Source of the DNA: Diphasiastrum complanatum
Taxonomy: Eukaryota; Streptophyta; Lycopodiopsida; Lycopodiales; Lycopodiaceae
Length of the DNA stretch: 64,000 nt
Assembly (NCBI GenBank): GCA_029204225.1
Contig: CM055113.1
Coordinates: forward strand, 20,109,798-20,173,797
Reading direction: 5' to 3'
Below the pieces are notes generated by a model, which was not told the origin of the DNA, ran no database searches, and saw only the letters and a list, made by a program, of their open reading frames with translations. Made by a program: the position numbers and the translations under genes. Positions 54,714 to 64,000 of this stretch are shown here, in pieces; within the stretch, counting starts at the first letter, position 1, and the number at the start of each line of letters is the position of its first letter.

Positions 54714-55922
54714 TTTTCTTTTGAGTTAAAAGAACTAATTAATTCCTAAACCGGTTCTAATTCTCTAACTAATTTCTGACAGCGCACGTAGTGGGTTCGT
54801 GGCCTTGCACGTCGTGCTTACGTGCTTACTGGATGTGCATTGTACTTTATCTAACATCCACAGCATGCCTTGTGTCCATACTTGAAACCTACAAATCGAC
54901 ACACTTGAGATTCCATTTGGCACAATTTTCTGTGCACCACTCAAAGATTCTGACTCATTCTAAGATATGAATTGAGGTATTTTCCCTGGGACTAATGTAA
55001 AACTGACTTTGCAAGGATTGGTTTTTTCATTTGACGTGGCATGTGAGTTGTAGCATGAGTCCGTAGACAGCTGCGAATACACAATTGCAAGAAACATCAA
55101 TAATCCAGAAATCGTTGCTTCGACCTTGTTTAAATTTTTGTCTTTGCTTACCTGATTTGGTGGGGTTTTGAATTGCTGCCAGGATGGAATCGTAGACATT
55201 TCCATAGACAAAGTTTACTCCAAGTAGCTGGCAAGGAAGCGTTGAGATGTTTGATTGCAAGCCTGCGTTAAAATCCTTCGTTTGGGAGTATATTCTTCGA
55301 ATATAGCTTCCATCTGGGCTATGGAACACGGTGAGAGCTACTGGCAGGCACCCAAGTGGAGCAGAGGATACAATTACCATCTTTCTAGCACCCAAGTTGT
55401 AAAGAGTCTGTCGATCGAGGCAATATCAGATCGTCATCAATATGTGGATTATGCATAATCTCTAATTACAAGCAAGAAGCAAAAAGATAGCTTACCTGAG
55501 TGTAGTTCAGAGCTTTTGAGACCAGCAGTGAATTAAATTGCTTTGCATTGAACTGTGCTCTTTGGCTCACATTTAACTAGTAATCGAGCAAATCGTTACC
55601 TCCGCTGCTGATCAGAAAAATGGAGCCCGCAATCAATTTTGTTATATTTCCTGGGCCGATTGATTGTGATATATTTCTCAGGACATCTATAAAATTCTGC
55701 AACTGCTTCGAAAAAGAGATAGAACCCTATATATGTCCGTCATAAGCACTTAGTCAGTACACTGAGTATATAACCTATAAAACTAAACAACGAGGGATCT
55801 TATAATATGATTGATCATCTATGCGGAGTATACAAGCCGTTAAGTCTATTTGATAGAGAAACCACAAGAGGAACTAAATGATACTAGATATGGCAATCAT
55901 GCCCTCGTACTGATCTCACCCC

Positions 55923-56329
55923 ACAAATTCAGATCATTTATCACAAATATAATGCACCAATGATAGATGAACCCAAGAGAACTCATGTATAAGCATGAAC
56001 TGAGATAAGAGAGAGAGAGAGAGAGAATGTGTCTCTTCCCATGAGTGTACAACTATATATAACAGATCCATGACTCATTAATGAGTTTGGTTTCCCTCCA
56101 TGACAAAAGCCCTACCATTAATGTGGACTAGATTCTAATGTCTCCACATTCAAATTGAATCTTCTAAAACTTGTGTACTACATTTTCTCACACTTTCAAA
56201 AAATGTTTATTCAAATGCCTTTAGACTAATATAACTTTGAAAAGTCAAACTCTAAGTCTAATTTGAAAATTGGCCTCAATTGCCAAATATACAAGACCAA
56301 AATAGCAAAACTAGTTGAAATTTTTCACT
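55923..56329 (-). mobile_element. copia-E 3' LTR
   Basis: The inner boundary is marked by TGAAAAATTTC on the minus strand, directly after the polypurine tract AAAAGGGAGAG (about 56330-56340). The outer end is not resolved; GDSL intron sequence is met at 55922. Contains a (GA)n run near 56010. Confidence 0.55.
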
Positions 56330-58110
56330 CTCCCTTTTCAACTAGTTTTAGCATAGACTTTGAGAACACTCCAAGTGATGTCCTATGATTCATGAACAAG
56401 ACCTTTCTCAATGCTTTGGTGAAGATATCAGCTACACATTCCTTTGAGGACACATGTTGAAGCTCCACCTCCTTTGCCAAGACTTACTCCCTCACAAAGT
56501 GATATGCCACCTCAATATGCTTGCTCCTAGCATGAAAGATAGGATTGGTTGCCAACTTTTGGGCTGATAGGTTGTCACAAAAGATGATTGGGCTCTCTAA
56601 AAAATCCAGCAAGTGAAGATCCTTGATCATCCTCTTGTTCCATACCATCAATGTGTAAGTGCTTTGTACTTGGCCTCACTAGATGACAATGAGATAGTGG
56701 CTTGTTTCTTTGACATCCATGATATAGATCCATCACCTATGAAAATCCAAACAAGTTAGGTAATGATTTCTCATACAATATGCCAAAATCTCGAGTTCCA
56801 ATGATGTATCTCAAAACTGGTTTCCCTAGCTTCCAATGCTCTTCACTAGGATCTTGCATGAATTGGCTCAATATACCAACACAATAGCTTAGATCTGGTC
56901 TTGTGATGGCTAGATAAATGAGTGAACCAACTAGCTTCCTATAGAGAGTAATCTCCTTGAAGGATCTTTCATTACCTCTTATAGTTAGCTTTACATTTGA
57001 CTCCATAGGTGTATCACAAGACTTTGCATCTACTATATGAAATCTTTCTAGAATAGAATTAGCATGCTTCTCTTGACAAATGAAAGTAGATTGAGCAGAT
57101 CTAATAACTTCTTTTCCTAAAATGTAATGCAAATGACCAAGATCATGCACCTCAAACTCCTTCTTGAGAGCACTCGATATCCTCCACATCTTGGTTGTCT
57201 CCACCACTCAAGATGATATCATCCACATAGATTAGCAAAATGGTAACATCACTTCCAGGAAACCTATAATAAAGTGAATGATCATACTCACTCATAACAA
57301 AGCCTTGAGAGAGTAAAAAATTGTTAAGCTTGGCATACCAACTCCTTGGTGCTTGCTTAAGGCCATATAAACTCTTTTGTAGTAAACCCGAATACTCACC
57401 ATCTTTGCCACGGGTGCAAAGATTTCATCATAGTCAATGCCATGTTCTTGAGCATATTCTTTTTCCACCAACCTTGCCTTATGCTTATTGATAGATCCAT
57501 CTTGGTTTGTCTTCACCTTGAAGATCATTTTACATCCAATAGCTTTCTTTTCCTTAGGTAACTCCACCAATCTCCATGTTTCATTCTTCATAAGAGCTTG
57601 CAATTGATACTCAAGATCCATTGCTTGGATCCACTCCTCTTTGTTCCTTGCTTCATCTACACAAGTAGGTTCATCAAAAGAGTTTAGGAAGGCAAAGTGT
57701 GTACCTCCAACAACTTGCTTACCTTTTTCATCATATGTGAGCCTTGAAGGCATATGTCTTTCCCTTGATGTTCTCCTTGGCTTTTGACTTGATGAAGGTC
57801 CTTCATCATCACCATCTAAAGTAGGATCCTTTACAACAACATCAAGAATGTTAGATCCATCCACACCATCATCACTTGAAGACACCTTTGGAATATTTCC
57901 CTCATCAGAAATGACATCTCTACCAATATTCACCTTATTAGTAGTAGGAATGTAAACCTTGTAGGCTTTACTCACCGCACTATATCCAACAAATATACCT
58001 AATTCCTTGAAGATGGATCCTTCATTGTCCTATCATCAAGAGTTATTTTGACATAGCAAGTACATCCAGAAGTCTTAAGAAAGTTGACACTCGGCCTCCT
58101 CTTGAATAGC
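56330..58110 (-). pseudogene. copia-E pol (integrase end, RT, RNase H)
   Basis: Minus strand, downward: integrase C-terminal end (KRRPSVNFLKTSGCTCYV, about 58110-58030), linker (KAYKVYIPTTNKV..., SRERHMPSRLTYDEKG), RT start (NETWRLVELPKEKKAIGCKMIFKVK, GIDYDEIFAPVAKMVSIRV) at 57292-57975. The YVDD region lies in another frame near 57230. RT end: 56737-57207 (EFEVHDLGHLHYILG, SLIYLAITRPDLSYCVGILSQF). RNase H is degenerate at 56350-56735. Truncated at the 5' side near 58110. Confidence 0.9.
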
Positions 58111-58584
58111 ATCGTTAGCACACAACAAAGCTTGATCCACTAAGTAATACCTATATTCTCAATCTAATGACTCTTGCCACTTCCTAAGATTGACTCTGAT
58201 TATTATCAACAATGAGTACAATGGCATGAACTTATAACTTCAGCTAGTTGAGCATGATAAGCAGCTAGCTACAGAGTGATAACTCTGATCGTTGTGTGTG
58301 ATAACACAGGCAATGGAACAATCTTAATAAATTGATAGAAACAATTATCAGATTTTTTGGTTATTAGATGATTATCAGAATTGTTGAAGTCTATCAGAAG
58401 GAGTTTGTATATCAGAAGAAGTTTTCTAATGAAGATTCTAGGATTAGATATACTGAAAATATCTACAACTAACTCGCATTGAATGCTATTTTCTGTATTA
58501 ATTGCAACTACCTCAGACTGTACAATATAGGCGAACTTCCAATGTGAAGTCATTGGGTCGGATCTCCGACCGACAGTGTTCAAA
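58111..58584. other. no recognisable feature
   Basis: AT-rich non-coding stretch between two copia fragments of opposite orientation. A 14-bp palindrome GTCGGATCTCCGAC is at about 58557. Confidence 0.45.
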
Positions 58585-58966
58585 AATTACATATGTTCGG
58601 ATTTTATACAAAGGGAGAGCTACGAAGATCAACAAGAGAGAAGACACAACCTGAAAGGTATGAAGAAAATTATGCTCTCTTATCTAGCATTATTCAAAGC
58701 AAAGAACCTTCGACTTATAGTGAAGCAAAGGATGATGACATTTGGGTCAAGGCCATGGGAGAGGAGATGGAGTCAATTGCTAAGCATAGCACATGGGACC
58801 TAGTAGAACCACCAGTTGGCAAGAAACCCATTGGTTGCAAATGGGTATACAGGACTAAGTACCATGCAGATGGAAGTATAGCAAAGCACAGGGCAAGATT
58901 GGTGATGAAAGGGTATGCACAAAGTAAAGGCATCGACTATGAGGAGATCTTTGCGCCGGTTTGTAA
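58585..58966 (+). pseudogene. copia-F RT start fragment
   Basis: Plus strand: EMESIAKHSTWDLVEPPVGKKPIGCKWVYRTKYHADGSI, RARLVMKGYAQSKGIDYEEIFAPV, the beginning of copia RT preceded by the linker (RRSTREKTQPERYEENYAL). Homology ends at about 58966, before the QLDV block. Confidence 0.9.
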
Positions 58967-59754
58967 GTGGCTTCACATTTTGGTTGGGAGGTCGGAAAAA
59001 TTAGACAACATGTTCGAAGGTGCTCGGATAATTTAGTGAAGGTTGAGAAATATTCCGAACTGATCTGGCCTGACCCAGGTGGAGGAAGGCCTAGGGAGAG
59101 AGAGGAAAGAGAAAAAATTTATTATTGACCAAATCGTTTCACCGTTGGTGTTTCTGGACGCCAATTTACTCAATATCTTTGGATAACTAGAAATGTCGCT
59201 GTAGTATTCATTGCGAATATTACATATCACGGTTCATTCACTTTTTTACACATACTTATCATACAAAAGAAGAGATTTCTCTCTCTCTACCTACTTGCCC
59301 CTAGTACCCCATCCATTTTCTCTCTTTGAATAGACCCCATCCTTTCCCACTCGGTCTTATACAATTGAACAAGGCGATGCAAGAGAAATCACGAAGTTTG
59401 TGAAAAGAAGACTATACACTCTTTACATCGTAGACATTCCTTACAGCTTTAAATTGGCGGGCTCGTTGAAAGACAATCGCCCTTTTAAATATAATGAGCT
59501 GAAGGAGGCTGTTGCTGGTTTCCCGGAGGTCACCACAACTCCATTGTAGAGGATAGTGGTATTCCACTCCAGTCGACAACAAGTTGGCGTGCACAAAGCA
59601 CTTCTCAAAGTTTGCAATGCATGAATTGAGAATGCAATTTGGGAAGTAACTGTTTTATTTTTGCCCGAGCACATTTATTAGCTATTCCTCTACTCTGAAC
59701 ATTTTCTATCAACTTAATTGGCCAATTTCTAGTCATTTTTTTTTACTAATTGCA
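58967..59754. other. unassigned sequence
   Basis: Plus-strand frame at about 59365-59545 encodes REITKFVKRRLYTLYIVDIP and FKYNELKEAVAGFPEVTT before a stop and could be an exon of the ORF at 59755. A minus-strand frame (59441-59674) overlaps it. Neither is recognised. Confidence 0.35.
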
Positions 59755-60089
59755 GATTCAAGCCAAATGTAAGAAATTCTGGTGGTGCTCACCTTTGTAA
59801 TACGATTGAATATCTCTCTATTGGCTATTTTTCAACCGATGGCAAGAGGTCAATGCTGCAATACAACACTGTAGAAAGTATTGATTTTGGCACACATTTC
59901 GAATTTCCTACAGTGACAAAAAAGTTGAAGAATCCCATAACTATTGCTCAAGTATATTCAAATTCTAGAGGGGCTGCTAGTCCTAACCCAAACGATTTGG
60001 TCGAAAATTTTCGACTACAGCGTACAAATATAAGCGAGCAACGTTTGATTTTTATTTTCTCTAGTCGTATTATCAAGCTGCAAATATAG
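59755..60089 (+). CDS. unknown exon-like ORF
   Basis: Follows a good 3' splice site (T-rich tract then TTGCAG at 59749-59754). From there the frame is open to 60089: NSGGAHLCNTIEYLSIGYF, MLQYNTVESIDFGTHFEF, KNPITIAQVYSNSRG. This length of open frame is unusual for this region. No family recognised; it may be the last exon of a decayed host gene whose upstream part is at 59365-59545. Confidence 0.35.
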
Positions 60090-60109
60090 TACTTGGGGCA
60101 AAACACCTT

Positions 60110-61140
60110 CCTAGTTTGTGATTATATAATGCAAAATAGTAATTGTCAAGCTAGGATCATTATAAATATTTGGATAGGTCAAGGATACACAAGTCTGAAG
60201 TGCTCGATGGTAGATAAGAGACCCCACAAGATGCATTTGAACAAATGTATCTTCTTTGATTTCTTTCAAAAGTCTTACAAAATGTGGAATGTCTATCATT
60301 TTTTATCCATGCCATCAAAAACAATTCCAAAATACTCTCATCATACTTTAAACATATTTTTTTGTGCTTTGTTAACTTTGCTCTTTCTTCAACTTGTTGT
60401 TCTCGATGCACTCTAAGAGCTTCATTCACCTTACCTACATATTTAAAAATTCCAAAAGTCATTTCAAAGTAACAAGAGCAATCACAATCAAAACACATTC
60501 AATTTGAAAAAATATTACAATCAGTACCTTAATCTATACTCGACTTCGCATTTTGCCTTTGAACTTTGAGCCATGCACATATAGTGCATAGTCCCATCCT
60601 AGGCTTTCCTTAATAAATACATTGTTAAAATAGTGTTTCCAAAGCCTGGTGAAATGACTATAGCTAGTAAATTGCTCACTTCCACGAACCATTTCCTCCC
60701 TGTAGATATTGTACACCCCACGCCTTGTAAAATTGTTTGTCAGGTGCCACCTACCAGTAGTTGGCATAATCACGAACTAAAATAGCTCTCCATCCAAGAT
60801 ATCGATAAATTTCCAACTGGACCAACCATACAATCATATCTATAATTGTAAATAGAAGTATTTTTTAAAAGTCTCTCATGCAACCTGCCAAGTCTTGAAT
60901 TTCCAATAGAATGAACATGTTTGAATGCGCTTCTACAAACAACGTAATTTTCCTAGCTATACTCAATTTGATCTTTGAAGTCCAGCTTTAATGTAGATCA
61001 ACAAACTTCGGGACAAATGTCTCCTTTGGATCATCGTCAATGCCCGAGTCTCCAGCCTGATGACTCTCCCTTTGCCTCCTCTCAACTTTTGCCTTTTGAA
61101 GGTGGGTTTTAAATTACTCAAAAAGCTGCCCACTCTTCTT
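60110..61140 (-). pseudogene. degenerate transposase-like gene
   Basis: Minus strand in several frames. From the 5' side: basic/acidic start (QKAKVERRQRESHQAGDSGIDDD, about 61100-61020), CRSAFKHVHSIGNSRLGRL (about 60945), then VYNIYREEMVRGSEQFTSYSHFTRLWKHYF (60690-60620), EALRVHREQQVEERAKLTKHKKICLKYDESILELFLMAWIKND (60430-60300) and HLVGSLIYH...LTYPNIYNDPSLTITILHYII (60240-60115). The order and spacing resemble a widespread repetitive-element protein with 'VC..AF...HGI', 'S.S.F...W' and 'DGMDQ.KT' blocks (DUF7869-like transposon proteins). Assignment is from memory of the pattern. Confidence 0.5.
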
Positions 61141-61679
61141 ATCTTCAGAACTCTGTGAAAAATAAAAAATTGCCTACGTTACTCAATATTCGTAATTCAA
61201 CTACTCGCTTCAATCGAACATCCAAAACCACGATAATTAGTTCTTCCTCTCTGCTTCGCCAGAGTATAGTTTTAGGAAGAATGCGACTTTTCTTGCATCT
61301 TTAGACACATTGTACTATCTTCGACCGAATAATTTGTTCTAGTGATCTAGGTTGTCTTGCGTATTGTGTTGAATGCATGTTAATTTTGTTTGATCTTTTT
61401 TTCATGTCATGCAGATTCATTCATTCATAGATTAAAATGTTCTTATAGCTGATAATGATGTGTTGATCTGAATGCGCAACAATACTCTCTGAATACGCAT
61501 CGAGTTGTTGATGTTTTGAAAAGTATTTGTAGTCTATGGTTGGCCATGAAATTATGAAGATATTGTTTGCAGTACGTTGTGGAGAATTTGTAGCAATGAT
61601 TTAAGATTTACCTTTGGATGCTTGTATGTAGCGATTGTGTGCATGTGGAATCATGTGCCTTTGTTGAATATCGCATGTG
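61141..61679. other. no recognisable feature
   Basis: Between the transposase-like relic and the helicase remnant. No supported feature. Confidence 0.45.
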
Positions 61680-63165
61680 TTATTTCAATGCCATTTGTGT
61701 TGAATGTTTTGGCATTGTGGAGTATTTGTGTCGGCTTGTAAAATAGCGTATTTCCAGCAAATGAAATGTTATTGTAGCTTTGAAATATGTGTGGAAAGTA
61801 GCTGCTTGTTTGTTTTTGACGTGTTCTTGAAAGCAAAGTATAGTGTAATTCATTAAGTGGTCGCTCGATTTTAGGTCATCGTGGTATTCTTCTAAGAATA
61901 TTGTGTTCAAAGAGTGTATGATGAGGTGTGTGCTTACATAATAGTTATTGTTGGGAACAATGAGCTTCCAAGCAGTTGTGTCATGTAGTCTTTGCATTTC
62001 TTGTTTCACTTTTTTGTCAACGATGAAGTTTTCCAGCTTGCAATGGCTGTAGGAGATACAGATTATTAGTGTCCTTGATTCTTGAAAGTGTTGTATAAGT
62101 TAGACCATGCACTTTGATACCTTTTGGATTGAATGTGAGTTTGTCCATTGTCAGTCCTTGTGTGCACGATGTATTTTGTCCGTGCTATGGCCAATGGGAT
62201 TGGAAATTGTTTTCTAGTGTGATATTTAGATGATTGTTTCCAATTTGTATTTCTTTGGCAAGCCGTCCTATAGGTGTCCACGTTTGGTGGATTTCTTGGT
62301 TGTAAATATGACTGTTTTTGTATCTAGATTTTGGCACTTGTATTTGTGTCAGAGAATTGTATCCAGATAATGTCTTCGACCATTATTGTTGTTTTCATTT
62401 TAAAGTATCCTTCGGCATCGTTGACCAATCCATCATCAATGTTTAGACTTGAAGTGCACAACTCAATCAACATGCCATGTTTGACTCTGATAATTATGGA
62501 TAAGCCACCTGTATTTTTGGAATCGCTTGGAATTTTTAGGTTCAATTGACATGAAATATGGAATGAGTCAATTTCTTGTAAGATGTATTCTGTTTCAGTT
62601 GGTTGTTGCAAGGCGTCATCATTGTGCTTTGCTTTGTCAAAGTTTGTATACAATAGGTGTGGAAATGTGTGATTGAATGGGGGTCTGTGATGACATAGTT
62701 CGTTTAAGAAATCTATGTTGTCAGAAGTTGTGTGTTTGCATTGTCACATTTTGTTAAGGATATGAAATTCTTATCTTTTTGTCTCATTGTTTCAACCAAT
62801 TCATAACAACGTGGCTCATCCGTGGCCACAATTTCACAAGTGCCCAATAAGTGGTGGATTATGAAAATTGCTACAAATCAATCGCTCCATGCGAGGGTCA
62901 TAATCTAATAGGATTGTATCAAGATATTTGTAGCGAAAAACTGAACTTTCCAACATTGTTTTGTGGCCACAGAAGAAAGTTGGTGACGAGCAACAAGCTC
63001 CCATACCAAAAAATTGCCAATTGAGAGATCTTACATTACGAACACAAATTTTGTCAACACAAACCCAACATCTTCTACTAACTTCGATATGTATACGCTT
63101 ACGAAAAGGTGCAAGAAACCAAACATTCGAACGTCTCCCAATTACAAATAGCACCTTAAACATAC
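61680..63165 (-). pseudogene. Helitron-type Pif1 helicase C-terminal half, with endonuclease-like tail
   Basis: Minus strand. FPHLLYTNFDKAKHND and YILQEIDSF (about 62660-62560), LNLKIPSDSKNTGGLSIIIRVKHGMLIE, then LNIDDGLVNDAEGYFK (62550-62400): this is the Pif1 order '..LPTN..V..HN', 'P.D...TGGLP..L.VK.GA.VML', 'NIDVSDGLVNGA.G'. Next FPIPLAIARTKYIVHTRTDNG and AWSNLYNTFKNQGH (62215-62070) correspond to the 'FPL.LAWA.TIHK.QG' and 'YVALSRV' motifs, mutated. Downstream, HSLNTIFLEEYHDDLKSSDHLMNYTILCFQE (about 61930-61820) resembles the start of an exonuclease/endonuclease/phosphatase domain, as found after the helicase in Helentron-type elements. Many frameshifts. The Walker motifs would lie further upstream and are not recognised. 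Confidence 0.7.
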
Positions 63166-63933
63166 TGGAAAGAGGTGATAATGCAATAAGCTTGTGAACG
63201 ACTTATTGAGCGCAACAGAATGAGCCTACTTTCCTAATGCATGGCTACGCCTATCAATATTGAACAAAACATAATGACAAGAGTCACATTCAATCTTTTA
63301 GCAACTAACTTTGAAATCATCAGATCTAAAGTGATTACGCAGCCAAACAATGAAGAACTGAATTATTAGACAAAAGCAATATGAGGTTTATCAACTACAA
63401 AACTATCACATAGATGCATACATTCTGATATAGTATTGAATGCAATAAAGGAGATTCAGCATAAAACATATGATGATGAGTACAAGACAATTGTGGATAG
63501 AAACTGCATACTCTAAGTTATCTCTGAGTAATTGAAGATCTATGTTTGAATTTGCAGTTCCACTAATAAGCAGTAAGCGCTAATAGCAAAACTCTAAATG
63601 AACTGAGCTAGAATGCTCAAGAGTGTTCAAGCTTGAAATCTTGAGAGAGCTGTTACTTGATTCAAAATAATAGAAGTATGATCAACTATATATACTAAGC
63701 AAATGCGGCTAGTCCAGTAGGACAACTAATTAGGTCGTAGATCTTAATGACCAATTGGCCATAGTGAGCTAACTTTTTGGAAATTTACTTGCTAGATGGG
63801 CAAGTCTTTAGCTTGAGCAATTCTCGAGTATTTCTATAGATTGTGTAGAAACATGCATAAAACTGCAGAGTTGGATAATGTAGTGGATGAAGATTAAAAA
63901 AGATTAGTCGATAATCAGGAGAATAATCCAACA
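63166..63933 (-). mobile_element. copia-G 3' LTR (left limit unresolved)
   Basis: On the minus strand an LTR begins TGTTGGATTATTC at 63933, right after the polypurine tract AAGGGGGAG. Its other end is not clear; the region 63166-63500 may be outside it. Related to 25374-25534. Confidence 0.5.
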
Positions 63934-64000
63934 CTCCCCCTTAATCTGAATCCATGAATGCTTTGATCTTCAAACTTAGTTTTGCACAAAATTTTGTGTG
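63934..64000 (-). pseudogene. copia-G 3' end, runs off the window
   Basis: Polypurine tract and the last codons of a copia polyprotein on the minus strand (FEDQSIHGFRL-type). Same sequence context as 25540-25610. Continues beyond 64000. Confidence 0.65.

Larger units (their letters stand above)
50829..54856 (-). mobile_element. copia-D, bordered element with target duplication TCCAC
   Basis: 4,028 bp flanked by TCCAC at 50824-50828 and 54857-54861. 3' LTR 50829-51317 (489 bp, TGTTGG...CTAACA). The 5' LTR is represented only by its outer 143 bp (54714-54856). The inner LTR part, PBS and gag start are deleted, while both outer ends are intact. Inserted in the coding sequence of exon 5 of GDSL copy B. 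Confidence 0.93.
50635..55726 (-). pseudogene. GDSL esterase/lipase, copy B (exons 3-5), split by copia-D
   Basis: Minus strand. Exon 3 55726-55496 (ISSGGND block III) has a TAG at 55577-55579 where copy A has CAG. Exon 4 55407-55152 (GARKMVIVSSAPLGCLPVAL, GVNFVYGNVYDSILAAIQNP). Exon 5 begins at 54888 (GFKYGHKACCG) and is interrupted at 54857 by copia-D. It resumes beyond the element at 50823 with DDKYGGAYGYKP, VCANASEYVFWD and IHPT (block V Asp-His) to a TGA at 50635. Introns of 88 and 263 bp have GT-AG ends. Intron 2 homology with copy A extends to about 55922; exons 1-2 are missing, replaced by copia-E sequence. Joint evidence with copy A defines a five-exon gene. Confidence 0.93.

Noticed and set aside
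1-64000. CRISPR array, bacterial operons, rRNA or tRNA genes
   Set aside because: The regular motif array at 46831-47614 alternates in orientation with short spacing and is not CRISPR-like. No rRNA or tRNA gene was recognised by eye; short PBS matches to tRNA ends are retroelement primer sites.
1-64000. Endogenous pararetrovirus
   Set aside because: All RT regions are accompanied by copia or gypsy integrase, LTRs or PBS; no coat or movement protein motifs seen.

Overview
The window is nuclear DNA of a land plant. It has a GDSL-type esterase/lipase gene with plant-style GT-AG introns, a histone H3 variant of centromeric type, and a dense mosaic of Ty1/copia and Ty3/gypsy LTR retrotransposons primed by initiator-Met-type or Asp-type tRNA sites. 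It is AT-rich, with almost no uninterrupted long reading frames. I cannot place the species. The Pif1/Helitron-type helicase remnant with a possible endonuclease-like stretch and the transposase-like relic near the right end do not decide it.

Layout: 1-5770 holds an inverted-orientation Ty3 integrase scrap, a 3'-truncated copia (minus) whose gag carries a 237-bp inverted duplication, and its 5' LTR. 5495-8310 holds copia gag/protease/integrase scraps. 8317-12489 is a compound unit (Ty3 gag, unknown 3' ORFs, LTR, copia-B leader) repeated directly at 39676-43345. 12490-17705 is copia-A, the most complete element, followed by the remaining zinc knuckles of copia-B. 17855-18780 holds CACTA-like termini around a middle-repetitive sequence, inverted again at 38915-39699. 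18657-21752 is a Ty3 pol block containing a solo copia-A LTR, repeated directly at 30154-33240 with the same solo LTR. 22700-23917 is the 5' part of the GDSL gene. 23918-30150 holds deleted copia elements, a chromovirus-like Ty3 element with its LTR, and a Ty3 5' LTR with PBS. 33233-34333 holds GC-rich hairpin repeats. 34334-38905 is a Ty3 element (RT, gag, 24-bp minisatellite, LTR).

The least TE-like part is 46190-48410. A centromeric-type histone H3 (CENH3-like) reading frame, intronless and broken by one frameshift, lies divergently from an unknown acidic protein gene. The 770 bp between them carry nine copies of a 16-18 bp palindromic motif with regular alternating spacing, plus four G-boxes.

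50635-55726 is the 3' part of a second, inverted GDSL copy. Its last exon is split by a bordered copia insertion (50829-54856, target duplication TCCAC). The right end (55923-64000) holds copia fragments, an unknown short exon-like ORF, a transposase-like relic and a degenerate Pif1/Helitron helicase.

The recurring theme is duplicated loci that later lost different parts. Copia-A nested in copia-B occurs twice with complementary deletions, and the GDSL gene occurs twice with complementary truncations. I see no element here that looks autonomous: every pol region has a stop, frameshift, deletion or lost catalytic residue.
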